Assembly (NCBI GenBank): GCA_037074615.1 | Contig: CM073560.1 | Location: 937,501 to 1,001,500 of the forward strand | Source: Leucaena leucocephala | Taxonomy: Eukaryota > Streptophyta > Magnoliopsida > Fabales > Fabaceae | Direction of reading: 5' to 3' | DNA length: 64,000 nt | In this document: piece by piece, positions 36,801-46,723 of the stretch | Numbering within the stretch: position 1 is the first letter of the stretch | Layout of the letters: every line of letters starts with the position of its first letter | The notes under the pieces: model-generated | What the model saw: only the letters and a program-made list of their open reading frames with translations | Database searches by the model: none | Told to the model about the DNA's origin: nothing | Made by a program: the position numbers and the translations under genes

Positions 36801-39800
36801 CCAGCACTGCCTTTCTCCATTCAGGATTATCAAGAGCCTCATGTATACTTTCTGGTATCCTGACCTGATCAAGATGAGACACGAAGGCATAATGTTTTGA
36901 TGATAAAGCCTGATAAGAGACAAACCTTTCTATAGGGTGTCTAGTGCAGGACCGTCGTTGCTTTCTTATTGCAATTGGAAGATCAAGGTCCTCATTTTGC
37001 ATCTCGTGGTCAAGATCTGCTCCTAGTTCAGACTCTTGGGTTGTGTCAGTTATTTGTGGTGTATTATCTGTCATGTTCATATTCATGTTATGGCGGATAT
37101 AGACTTGGCCCCACCTGTTGGTGTCTCCCCCTGAACTAGTGTCTTCTTCACTTTCCTTAGGCACTCCCCCTGAACTAGTGTCTTTTTTACTTTCTTTAGG
37201 CATCTCATGTACAGTTTCTTCAAGGATATAGATTCGATCAGGTTCATGTTGGGGGTATGTGGATATAGTATCTGTCTGAGGTTCACTCCAAATCTCCTCC
37301 TGAACCGAAGGCGAGGGATAAAAGGGAACAGTTTCATGGAAGGTGACATCACAAGTGACATAGAGGCTTTTAGAAGTGGGATCAAAACATTTGTACCCCT
37401 TTTGGGTCCCAGCAGGCCCTAGGTAAATACACTTGACGGCTTTTGGTTCCAGTTTATGGGTATGGTGTAGGTGAACAAAGGTAGTACGCCCAAAAACTCT
37501 TAGTGGTAAGGTATTTTCAAGATAGGGTAGATTGAAATAGTGGTGAAGTACCTGGAGAGGGGTTTGGAAAGATAAAGGTTTAGAGGGCATGCGGTTAATT
37601 AAGAAGGTAGCAGTGAGGATAGCGTCGTCCCAATGGTGGGTAGGAACATTACTACTAAAGAGGATGGCCCTAGCAGTTTCTAGGATGTGTCTATTTTTGC
37701 GTTCTGCAATACCATTCTGCTGAGGACTGTGAGGACAAGAACTTTTATGAATGATACCTTGTTGTTTAAGAAATGTGGATAACTGGTGGTTAAAGTACTC
37801 GGTACCATTATCGGTGTGGAGAGTTTGAATTTTTGTATTGAACTGTGTATGGATCATATGGAAGAAATCAATGAATGTTTGACATACCTCAGTTTTATCC
37901 TTTAAGAGGAAAACCCAACTGACACGGGTATGGTCATCAATGAGGGTCATGAACCATTTAGAATGGGTACGATTGGAAATACGGGATGGACCCCACAAGT
38001 CACTGTGAATAACTGAGAAAGGTTTAGACGGATGATATGAAGTACTAGGGAAGGAAGCTCGATGATGTTTTGCAAGTTCACATGAATCACAATAAAAGTC
38101 TGAATTTTTAGTTGAGCAGATTGAGGGAAACATCTTACCCATATATTGAAAATTTGGATGCCCTAATCTTTTGTGCCATAATTCCAACTCATTAGCTCTA
38201 GGGAGAGACACTTTATTACAAGAATAAAGGACTGCATTATGACAGTCATTCAGATAATACAACCCATCAAACTCCTTAGCAACACCAATCGTCGTCCCTG
38301 TGAACAAATCCTGAAAAACACAATGAGTAGCCAGGAAATTAGCACGACATTTTTCCCGTTTTGTCAGTTGGCTCACAGATAACAAATTGCATTTCAACTT
38401 TGGAACATGTAATACATCATGAAGTGTTAGTGTAGCAGAAACATTAATGGTATCACTACCAGCCACCAGAGAATCTGAAGCATCAACAATTTTAACTGTG
38501 AGGCGTGACTTGGCAGGGGTATAATTTGCAAATAATGAGATATCATCAGTCATATGATCAGAGGCACCGGAATCTATTATCTAACAGGGATCGGTATTTT
38601 TACCTTTAATGGTTGTAAGGGCTCTAAAGAAATTACCGCGCTGTACCACAGTCGCAACAGATTGTTTACGAGATTGATTTTTGCCGATGAGACTTTCCGG
38701 CACAATGAGGATGGCCGACCCTTCAAGGCCAGCGACTTTGGCTGAGCTTGGACGTGACCCACCATCAGACACGACGGTGACGTCAAACTCCGCGCCAAAA
38801 GAATTTGCAGATTGGATTGCCTGCTCTGATACCATATTGGTTGACATACCAATGACAGCAAGAGAGATAACTCAAGAGAGATAACCAGAAAACTATGAGA
38901 GGTTTTGTATAATATTCTTGCTTGTATTGCTTCATTGTTGTGTTACATATATATACACATATGAGATGATTCTAGAGACTGATTTATGGGGATCTTATAA
39001 TCTGTACAATAAATGCAAATCACCCATTATCCTCCTAATTAATAGATTCTCCTATAATCCCTCCTATTATCTCTCCATTTAATGCTAATATTTACAACAG
39101 TTTTCAAGGCAATTTATTAGCTTTGCCTATAGATGAAGTAACTTGGAAAAAAAGATAGAAAATGAATTTTGTTACACAGACTTGTATAGATTATTTAGTT
39201 TACATGGTGAGACAAAGAATGATCTATCTATTTGCACATAATGATGGTTAGGAGTTAAGACTCTATTCCCTTCATATAGTATATGCACTAGAAGCATTAA
39301 TTATGATGATTGTAGACATAGATTCAAGGATAATTTCTTTCTATGAAATTTGATTCAAGGCCAAGATTGTGGAAAATTTTCTTTAGCCTTATCATTATCA
39401 TGCTTATGATATAACTCATAATGCAAAGCAGATAATGATTTGATTGGACACTTTTAGGTTAACAGTAAGGCAACACTACTGTTCTCAAGCTTGATCAACA
39501 ATGAAACTCATGAAAATATTATTTGGCCAGATATGCCCTATTTGACTGATGAGCATGGAAGTAAGTGGAGGCAAGGTGTTTGTCATTTGTGCATACTTGT
39601 AAATTTTCTTGTGTTCAGATGGCTCAACCACCCATTAAATGCTGTGCATTGCAGATATATACTTTCAAGTGAAGAGTGGTGAATATATTTTCCAATCCCT
39701 AACTTCAGAAAATAACTTTGTGGTATGGACGATTTCTTTCTTTCTTTCTTTTTCTGTTTTTTTTTTTTAATTTCTTGAAAATGCCTTAGCATTTAATTTA

Positions 39801-42800
39801 TTACTTAAATTTTCATGTAAGCATACCTAAAGCCCTCTCAGTCTGATCTGTTTGTAACTCAGTTTTTTTGGGGTGCGCATGCCTCTTTATATTTTTCTCT
39901 TACCGAGTGGAAACTTTAGCTTTTTTAGTTGTTACTGTGCTTATTTGAATTATTGTTGATTGCCTGGTTGGATATCAAAGGTGGAAACTTTGTGTTTGGC
40001 CTCCAGTAGTGAGAAGAAGGTCAGCTAGACTTTTGTGAGGTTCAATTCTTACCTAGCCATTTTTTTTTGGATAAGTTCTTACCTAGCCATTTTAAAAGAA
40101 CAATAGTAAACAGAGGAATAGGTTTCTTCGTTTAAAGTCATTATAAATTCTGGCACTTTAACAATGTGACATCTCTTACAAAAGAAAAGGTCACAGTTAC
40201 GAGATTTAATGGCCTAGTTATTATATGAAAATCATTTTATGAACCAGAAATTATATATGGTCAAGATCTTGGATGCTATAGTCTATCATAATCAGCAAAA
40301 CACAAAAATGCAATCATTTGGGCTTCAAGTTTAACAATCTTTTTGTCTTCTCATTATATGGCTTGTTGTTTGTCCTTTTATAGCATGTAACACAAATGAC
40401 CGTGCCCTGTCTTACATTATTCGTTGAGTACATTCAAATGCTTGGGAGATTATATTAATCACTCACTTTTCCTTTCTTTCTTCCATTCAACGTCATTGCT
40501 CAATATTTTTAATTTGTCTCTTTAATCTTTACCACGATATAGTTTTGTAATCATGCTTACACTGTTCTGTAAGTTACAGCAAGTCATTGTTGGTGTGGAT
40601 ACCATGGAAATGATCGATGAGATGGACTTGTCAGGTCCTTCAGAAATTGACTTTGGGATTGAAGAATTTGATGATCAAGATAGTAGTGATGTAGAGGACA
40701 ATGATGAAGAGGATGAAGATGAAGATGGGAATGATGATTATGATTCGGTCGGTTTTATTTTTCAAACGTGCTTCTGACCTATAGAGTCATTTCTTAACGT
40801 AAGTATAACTATAAACATCGTCGGTTCTTGTTTGTAGGAATGGGTTGCAGTTCTTTCAGATGAGGATGATCAAGATGATGCTGATGAAGCACTTGAAGGC
40901 TGGGCAAAATTGGAGTCTATGCATTCTTATTCTGATCCAATGTATTTTGCCAAAAAGTTGGCAGAGGTAAATTTTAAAGATAGCATTTACTATATTAAGG
41001 AGCTTGGCGGTACCTTTAAGATGACAGGACAGTAACTTTTGTTGTCTTTAGAAACGTATCTGTTACTATTATACATATACTTTTGGTAGTCAATTAAATA
41101 TAACTATATTTTTTTTATCATTTAGATTGCTTCCGGTGATCCAATTGATTGGATGGAACAGCCTCCTGCTTGCCTAGCCATCCAAGGTCTGTTAAGACCT
41201 GCCTTTATTGAAGAACAATCTGTCATACAGAAGCATTTATCTGCCAATCTGTCCAGTAATACTGACATGAATGAACCCAAAGATAATAGTGGAGAAAATC
41301 TTGGTGCAATTAATGGTCAAGTGCATAATCCACTGTCATCCAGAGAAAATGCATCACAGGGGGAGAATAATGATAATAGTATTCCTGCTAATGTGACTTC
41401 ATTTTTCAAACTGGAAATGGTCAAGATTCAGCTTTTTTCAGCCCAAGGACATCCGGTATGTTTGTAGACTTGTATCTGTTTGCATTTGATTTCTGATTGC
41501 CAATTGTTTATAGACAAGTACTAAGAACTTGGAAATACATCAGATTAGGCACTTTGTTTACGGTCACCAATGCTTGTGTTTCACTTGTTAATTTTTTTAG
41601 ACTTCTATAAGTTGTTCAGATTTATTGTTTAGTTGCTATATAATGCAGATGAATTTAATCATGTGTTATTTAACAAGTCAACAATGAAGATCCTATTTGC
41701 TTCCCTAGGGTATAAAATGAGACGTTACTCGTTAAGTTTGGGTTAAAATTGGTAATCGGACGACTTTTTTCTCTACAGTTTTGCTTGAAAAACAAAGTTT
41801 CTTATTCCAATTCTCTGTAGACTGACCTCGAAGTAGAAGACTACATGAAAGCTCAACCTGATGCGATTGCTCACTCAGCTTCTAAGATCATGTCTCGTCT
41901 GAAAGCTGATGGTGAAAAGACCACACAAGCCTTGAAGTCTCTCTGTTGGAGATGTAAGGGCATACAAGTGGAGGTAATACCTAACTCTTTGAATAATTTC
42001 CCATGACTTCTCTAATGCCATACATGATTGCCATAAATTCTTTTCACTGATACTTTAAGCTATCTATTCAGCTACAAAGAAATATGCAATCTCTTGTATA
42101 TTTTGAACTACTAAACCATTTATGCAATTTATTAGCTCCCTTGTCATCCGTATGCATTTAAAGCATTTTTGCTTAACATATGTACATATATCATGTGTTT
42201 TCGCTGTCGATGATTTCTCTTGTTTGAAGTTCAGGAAGCACAACTTATCTGTGTGGACTCCCTTGGATTTGACCTACGGGTTTGCTCAGGAACTCAAGTT
42301 CAAACACTGAGATTTGCATTTAAGAAAAGGGTACATCAGATGTTTTCTATTATACGCATTGTATCTCCATTTTATTTAGTTATTCCATGCATTATCCCTC
42401 CAAACCAACAGAGTGAAGTCAGGCGATGTCTTAAGTCAATTAAAAGTAATCTTTTGAGCCCACTGAACAACTTATAATGTTTTCAAATGTCTACACTGTA
42501 TGGAATCAGTTTCGGTGTTCATCTCTCTACACTGTAATGAGTTACTGGTCCGTCTTCTTGTTGCGAGGGTTCAAAAGATAGTTGTGATGCTAAGAGGGTG
42601 CAACTGGGGAATTCTTCTTGGGATGTTGACCTTACACATATTTCACATATTCACATTCTCCTGTGTTAATTTTACAGATACTAACTAACTACCATCTTTG
42701 CAGGCCAATTCCGAGTACAGTGCTGAGAGACAACTCAATGATTTACTCTTTCCCAGAAGTCAGCAAAAGCAGCAAAAAATGAAGCAAACACATCAAAACG

Positions 42801-42808
42801 AAAGTTAA
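33859..42808 (+). CDS. At3g49140/At5g24060-like protein with acidic tract
   Basis: Homologue of plant proteins labelled 'PPR superfamily', although no pentatricopeptide repeat is visible; molecular function unknown to me. Supported exons in phase: about 34793-34958, 39458-39560, 39655-39722, 40580-40747, 40838-40966, 41126-41455, 41821-41973, 42235-42330, 42704-42808. Conserved blocks: ASYHPFEEYASP, GDARLTTAETSRTI, NETHENIIWPDMPYLTDEHG, VIVGVDTMEMIDEMD, an Asp/Glu-rich tract, DPIDWMEQPPACLAIQGLL, FFKLEMVKIQLFSAQG, QPDAIAHSASKIMSRL, LKSLCWRCKG, DSLGFDLRVCSGTQVQTLRF, ERQLNDLLFPRS. Exons before 34793 are not settled: MAVRFSAPG at 33859 is a plausible start and 34150-34270 holds a possible exon. 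The intron 34959-39457 contains a copia element in antisense. Confidence 0.8.
35051..35315 (-). repeat. Copia 3' LTR
   Basis: 265 bp; in element sense it starts TGTTGTAAATATTAGC and ends CCAATA. It differs from the other LTR by two substitutions (near 35150 and 35218). Polypurine tract adjoins at 35316-35326. Confidence 0.94.
35323..38553 (-). CDS. Copia pol polyprotein (PR part, INT, RT, RNase H)
   Basis: 1,076 codons without a stop from the ATG at 38553; the frame is open from 38580, just after a TAG at 38581-38583. The protease core (IIDSGASDHM) spans that ATG. Then come the GAG-pre-integrase zinc motif (LWHKRLGHPN...CDSCELAKHH), integrase catalytic residues (HSDLWG, HTDNGTEY, PQQNGIAERKNR), reverse transcriptase with YVDDIVLTG, and RNase H (TDADWAGDQDDRRSTSGY; SSAEAEF). 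The order PR-INT-RT-RH defines copia. The stop overlaps the polypurine tract. Upstream, gag is mostly missing: from an ATG at the LTR/primer-site border only about 85 codons precede the TAG, and no capsid or zinc-knuckle block is visible. The element is probably unable to package its own RNA. Confidence 0.92.
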   Translation of the reverse strand: MTDDISLFANYTPAKSRLTVKIVDASDSLVAGSDTINVSATLTLHDVLHVPKLKCNLLSVSQLTKREKCRANFLATHCVFQDLFTGTTIGVAKEFDGLYYLNDCHNAVLYSCNKVSLPRANELELWHKRLGHPNFQYMGKMFPSICSTKNSDFYCDSCELAKHHRASFPSTSYHPSKPFSVIHSDLWGPSRISNRTHSKWFMTLIDDHTRVSWVFLLKDKTEVCQTFIDFFHMIHTQFNTKIQTLHTDNGTEYFNHQLSTFLKQQGIIHKSSCPHSPQQNGIAERKNRHILETARAILFSSNVPTHHWDDAILTATFLINRMPSKPLSFQTPLQVLHHYFNLPYLENTLPLRVFGRTTFVHLHHTHKLEPKAVKCIYLGPAGTQKGYKCFDPTSKSLYVTCDVTFHETVPFYPSPSVQEEIWSEPQTDTISTYPQHEPDRIYILEETVHEMPKESKKDTSSGGVPKESEEDTSSGGDTNRWGQVYIRHNMNMNMTDNTPQITDTTQESELGADLDHEMQNEDLDLPIAIRKQRRSCTRHPIERFVSYQALSSKHYAFVSHLDQVRIPESIHEALDNPEWRKAVLAEMEALESNKIWEVVELPKGKKAVGCKWVFTPKYCADGSLDKYKARLVAKGFTQVYGMDYTETFAPVAKLNTIRILFSLAANLDWPLHQMDVKNAFLNGELKEEVYMKMPPGFPGRKENQVCRLKKSLYGLKQSPRAWFERFTRVLKAQTYTQGQSDHTLFFKNLNGKIVVLAVYVDDIVLTGDDPTEIDRVKKALNKEFQVKDLGQMKYFLGMEVARSKKGISISQKKYILDLLEETGMLGCRPSDTPIRADKISDDEDLGKAVDMGRYQRMVGKLIYLSHTRPDIAYAVSVVSQHSHDPKQKHLNEVYRILKYLKGSPGLGLLFKKSDKRSVEMLTDADWAGDQDDRRSTSGYVTYVWGNLVTWRSKKQSVVARSSAEAEFRAIALGICEGLWVKRVLEELRMPMKLPIRLHSDNMAAINMSHNPIQHDRTKHVEIDRHFIREKIDAKTIDLKYIPSKEQTADVLTKGLTRDKFEYLVSKLDMINIYVPT
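38835..39099 (-). repeat. Copia 5' LTR
   Basis: 265 bp; same ends as the 3' LTR. The tRNA-Met primer site follows immediately at 38834 and downward. This copy would carry the element's promoter, directed against the host gene. Confidence 0.94.
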
Positions 42809-43501
42809 AACCTTTTATATATTCCAGGTGAATTCTTGTGGATTGTCGGATGCATTTGGCCAACTGATTGTGTGTATAGCGGGTAAAAAAGAAAGGGAAA
42901 AGAAGCGATGATGCAGATGCTATCCCATTTTGTAATTTTTATTGCATTTAATGTTAATCGAACAGTCATGCCTTTTCATCAGTGCGTATGGCTCCATTGT
43001 GGACTTTTTTTTTTTTTTTTGTCCACTCGGTTCACCAGAGCTTTGCCCCGACTACATCCGGATTCGACCCGCGTCGCGCACCTGGCTATGGTGGGTGAGT
43101 CCCCCAACGGGGATTTTCTGCGTACGCCAAAGCTTGAACTCGAGACCTCGCTTAAGCGATACCGAGCCGTTTACCACTCGGATAAAACCCCGTTGGTGCT
43201 CCATTGTGGACTTGTTTGTATATTCTTTTACATTCTTTTATATTCACATGATTCCGGCATCCTATTTTACCAGATCCTTAAAATTTAATACGGTAACTGC
43301 TCCAAGAACATATTCATTTTACACAAAGCATCACAAGAACATTATTTCATACGTGAGTGGCTCCCGGATGATGAGAAAAAGAGGGTACTCATTTGAACTC
43401 ATCAGAAAGGAAAATGGTGCAAATCATCTTATTTATTTATTTGAATGACCTACGGTATAATAGGATTTACAAGCTTGTAGCTACACTTGGTTATGCTACT
43501 T
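42809..43501. other. 3' flank with SINE
   Basis: 3' UTR of the At3g49140-like gene, then a SINE, then the 3' flank of the Cys-rich peptide gene on the other strand. Confidence 0.45.
43007..43197 (-). mobile_element. tRNA-derived SINE, copy 2
   Basis: About 191 bp flanked by a 16-bp duplication gctccattgtggactt (42991-43006 and 43198-43213). On the minus strand it has the same head (B-box GAGTTCAAGCT, one variant base), the same body (CCCCGTTGGGGGACTCACCC) and a tail of 14-16 A (T-run on the plus strand). The long tail and clean duplication suggest a younger insertion than copy 3. It lies within or just beyond the 3' UTR of the upstream gene. Confidence 0.92.
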
Positions 43502-44004
43502 TTAAACACTAAAGGTAATTAATATCCTTCTCGTTTTGATGTGAAACCACTTTCGGATATGCCTAGTGCAGTTACTGTAACAACCGTCGCCCAGGCCATC
43601 AATACCCTTAATATCTGCCAAAAACACGTACATCCTCGTCAGAACTTAAAAACATCAAGAAAATATAACAAGAACAAAATAAATCAATCAAATAATTTAA
43701 TAACATATCAGGGTTGAATATCATTCTTGATAGAAGATGGATGTAGTTCATAACAGTCTCGAGTACAGTGATAGCTGGAACCATCTGATGGAACAATCCT
43801 GCAGTTTCCCATGCAGACCAATCGAACCAAACCTCTCCTATCAGCACATTTCATTAAGCATTCATCTCTGCATTGCAGAGAAGGTGGAGTAAACTTGGGA
43901 GGGAGAAGAAAATAAGAAGGAGTTTCATCAGTATCTACATGAACAGCTACTACTGCAAGAAGCATATTAAGAACAAGAATCTTCATCACAATAGTTGCTT
44001 CCAT
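43502..44004 (-). CDS. Secreted Cys-rich peptide (thionin-like), paralogue 1
   Basis: Small secreted protein, function unknown. Exon 1 is 44004-43755; a second exon at 43614-43502 is inferred because the paralogue at 46 kb conserves it; 120 residues in all. Features: hydrophobic signal peptide (MKILVLNMLLAVVAVHVD), a short Pro-containing spacer, then cysteines spaced as CRDECLMKC, CMGNC, YHCTRD and, in exon 2, GCYSNC. The CxxxC spacing is reminiscent of plant thionin-like and other antimicrobial peptides, but I cannot name the family. If unspliced, exon 1 reads through to a stop at 43708, giving a 98-residue form. The shared exon donor (GACT followed by GTTATG) is unusual but GT-type. It lacks one cysteine (IVPSD where paralogue 2 has AVCKIISPSD). 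Confidence 0.7.
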
Positions 44005-45926
44005 GGCTCTCCTATCTCTCTAGCTTTCTCAGTGTCTCAATCTCTAATATTATTATTCTCCCAGAAGCTTTTGTGATGGGGAAGATGGTCATAACAGATA
44101 GAATTTACAGGGGACAAGTGAAGTTAGTTTGGAGAATCATGTATATGGAAACTCCATCAATTAAGAAATGTAAATGATACTGATGAGTCATATTCTGCAA
44201 ACATCAAGCCTTAATCCAAGAACTTGTGCTTTTTACTGCATGTTTTAATTTATACCTAAAATAGGCATATTTTCTGATATATTAGAAATACAGAGTTTGA
44301 GAAATACATATATTGATTTTGGTTGATACTAATAGCTAAGGCATTATTTGGTTTGGGGGGTTTTGGAAAGGAGGGTAAAGGAGGAAAGATATAAGTGTAT
44401 TTGGTTAAGAAAAATAGAGGGGAGGGGAGGTAAAAATTTTTGCCTTTATGTGCTAATCTCCCCTCCAAAAGTGGAGTTTTTGGAGGGGAGAGAAAATTTT
44501 CATCTAAGTTTGACAAAATTATCCATAATATATTTTTAATATTCCAATGGCACCCTCCAAGCTCCTCACACATCAGTTTCCAATGGCTGCAACACGCATC
44601 AGTTTTAATATTCCAATTTTTTTCCAGTTTTCTCACGCATCAGTTTCCTTTGAGCTATTGGTTATTTATATATTATATTAATATATATAATAATTATAAA
44701 ATTAATGAGAGACAATGTTAAAATTTTATCAAATTTTTTAATTTTTTTAATTTTATCATATATATATAAATGTGATAAAAAAATATTTAGATTCAGAAAT
44801 AATAATTTTGATATAAATATTATAAATAAAAAGTAAATAAATTTAAATAAAGAAATAATAGTATATTTATCAATTTTTAATTAACTTCCCTCATATCCCC
44901 TTCTGAACTAAATAAGAAATATCATCTCTCCTCCCCTATTTTCACACCCATAACTCTTATACTCTCCGTTAAATTAACCTAACCTACCCATTCTCTAAGT
45001 TGAACCAAACAAAACTTACAGGAGTGACATTGTGTATAATAAGAGCCATTTCCGTGGCAAATTAAATCCTTTCGCTTCATTGTAATAATGAGGTGATCGA
45101 CCGAGATAGATCAATACTAATACTATAATACTATATATCCTTATTCATAAGCTTTCTTGAATAATTACTAAAAATTATTAATAATGCAAAAATAATTGCA
45201 AGCCAACTACCTACGAATTGTACCCTTTTAATTTGCAGATACTGTAGCAAATATTGACCCTAGGAAAACATTCAAAAAGAATTATGTAAATAGAACAATT
45301 GAATCAATAGTATGAGATGAATATTTTTATACTCGGTTGATATATAGCTCCGGGGTGATATATATCAAAACACAGAAGAAACTAATCCGTTTTAATAAAG
45401 ATGATTCTAAGCTATATGTATATTTACTCGTTTTGATAGTATGTACGAGTGTTGTTCAAGACTGAAACTTCTTATTTGAACTAAAACTGTTTTTTTTTTA
45501 TTTCTTCTCCCTTATCTTCAAAACATCAAATATAATTAAAGGGACAAAAGGGAAAGAGATCGTCATAAGGTAATTTTCCTCTCTCAGGAAAATGTTCTCA
45601 TTCAATTAAATTAAAATTATCAAATTAAGGCTGGAGAAATTGGACGATTTTAGTTTGGAATGTGAAATAGTTGAAAATCTTCAATTCTTTTATTGTCTCT
45701 TGTATTAGGGTTAGAATGCAAACCCACTTGAAGTAAGAAACAGAAAGCAAAATGGAGAGATATATAAGAGAAATAATATATGGTTCAAATTAAAGGCTCT
45801 TAATTATTTTCTATTTTGGAATGACTAATACATATACAAGGCAGTAGCCACACCTAGATATGCTAATAAGGTTTTAAATACTAATTAAATCTAGGAAGCC
45901 TCTTTCAATCGTAATGTGACGCGCTT
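44005..45926. other. Intergenic between the Cys-rich paralogues
   Basis: Promoter region of paralogue 1 up to about 44200, then a MITE of the GAGG family (44340-45015), then AT-rich sequence with no gene. Confidence 0.45.
44340..45015. mobile_element. MITE, PIF/Harbinger-like, GAGG family (copy 2)
   Basis: It starts GGCATTATTTGGTTTGG after TAA (44337-44339) and ends near GTTGAACCAAACAAAACT. The purine-rich left arm (GGAAAGGAGGGTAAAGGAGG; AGGGGAGGGGAGG) and pyrimidine-rich right arm (CTCTCCTCCCC, AAATTAACCTAACCTACCC) match 26953-27596 in order and spacing. The right end has diverged and its TAA is not clear. Confidence 0.62.
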
Positions 45927-46651
45927 TTAGGCATTCTTCGTGCAGTTACTGTAACAAGTGTTGACCAAGCCGTCTATACTCTTCATATCTGCGAAAACAC
46001 AAATCCTCATTATCAGAACTTAAACATGACGAAAATATCAAAACATACAACAAATGAACCAAACAATGAAGAGTTTTAATTAATGTTCTTGCCTAGTTGA
46101 TGATGTTTTACGTTGTTCATAACACAGTCTCGAGTACACTGATAGCCAGCATGATCGGACGGCGAAATTATCTTGCATACGGCCAAGCACTTTCCAATGC
46201 AGAACCATCGGCGTAACCCTTTTTTATCAGCACATTGCAGAAAACATTGTTCCTTGCAGGACATGGGAGGGGGAGCAATGGGATCAACTTCTGGAGGAGG
46301 AAACTGAGGAAGAGGAGGTGGTTGGGGAAGAAGAGGAGCTGTTGGCGGTGGCAGTGTTGTCGGAGGCGGTGGAGAAACTTCAGGCACCGGAAGTGGTGGT
46401 GGTGGAGAATCATCAGTCAAAGGAGATGGTGTAGGAGAATCAAAGGCGGGTGGTGAAGGTGGCAGTGTGGTCGGAGACGGTGAGGGAACTTCTGGCACCG
46501 GAAGTGGTGGTGGTGGAGAATCATGAGTGAAAGGAGATGGTGATGGAGAATAAGAAGGAGACGGTGAAGGAGGAAGAGCAGTATCCGCATGAACAGAAAA
46601 AGCTAGAAGCATATTAAGAAGAAGAATCTTCATAATAGTTGATGATTGCAT
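45927..46651 (-). CDS. Secreted proline-rich Cys-rich peptide, paralogue 2
   Basis: Tandem paralogue of the gene at 43.5 kb. Exon 1 46651-46126 and inferred exon 2 45988-45927 join in phase to 195 residues. It has a signal peptide (MKILLLNMLLAFSVHAD), then a roughly 100-residue Pro/Ser-rich region with an internally duplicated block (HDSPPPPLPVPEVPSPSP and DDSPPPPLPVPEVSPPPP), typical of cell-wall extensin-like spacers. The Cys domain follows: CKEQCFLQCADKKGLRRWFC, CIGKCLAVC, YQCTRD, and in exon 2 TCYSNC. Paralogue 1 has only a short spacer here, so the proline block expanded or shrank after duplication. Without splicing the frame stops at 46076. Secretion is likely; cell-wall attachment of the Pro-rich part is inferred. 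Confidence 0.75.
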
Positions 46652-46716
46652 GACTGTTAATAATACAGTTTGAGAAGCTTTGCTTTTGTGGTGAGGAAGG
46701 TCTCAATGGACACAGA

Positions 46717-46723
46717 ATTTATA
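46717..46723 (-). promoter_or_regulatory. TATA box of paralogue 2
   Basis: TATAAAT on the minus strand, about 66-72 bases upstream of the ATG at 46651. The corresponding place in paralogue 1 (about 44100) reads TGTAAATTC, a degraded form. Confidence 0.5.

Larger units (their letters stand above)
35051..39099 (-). mobile_element. Ty1/copia LTR retrotransposon
   Basis: 4,049 bp with two 265-bp LTRs and a 5-bp target duplication gtttt (35046-35050 and 39100-39104). The sense strand is minus, so the 5' LTR is 38835-39099. Directly next to it is a primer-binding site TGGTATCAGAGC, complementary to initiator methionine tRNA. Next to the 3' LTR is a polypurine tract (TTGAGGGGGAG). The two LTRs differ at only two positions, which points to a recent insertion. 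It sits in antisense within an intron of the At3g49140-like gene. The pol region is one long open frame, but the gag region is reduced to about 85 codons. Confidence 0.95.

Noticed and set aside
33859..42808. Calling this gene a pentatricopeptide repeat protein
   Set aside because: Homologues carry that label in databases as I recall, but I see no 35-residue PPR motif; the label is probably inherited in error.
18775..43213. tRNA genes at the B-box-like sequences
   Set aside because: The flanks match each other as SINE copies with tails and target duplications, and no cloverleaf can be formed.
46235..46456. Arg/Trp-rich frame opposite the proline-rich exon
   Set aside because: It is the complement of Pro codons; no independent support.
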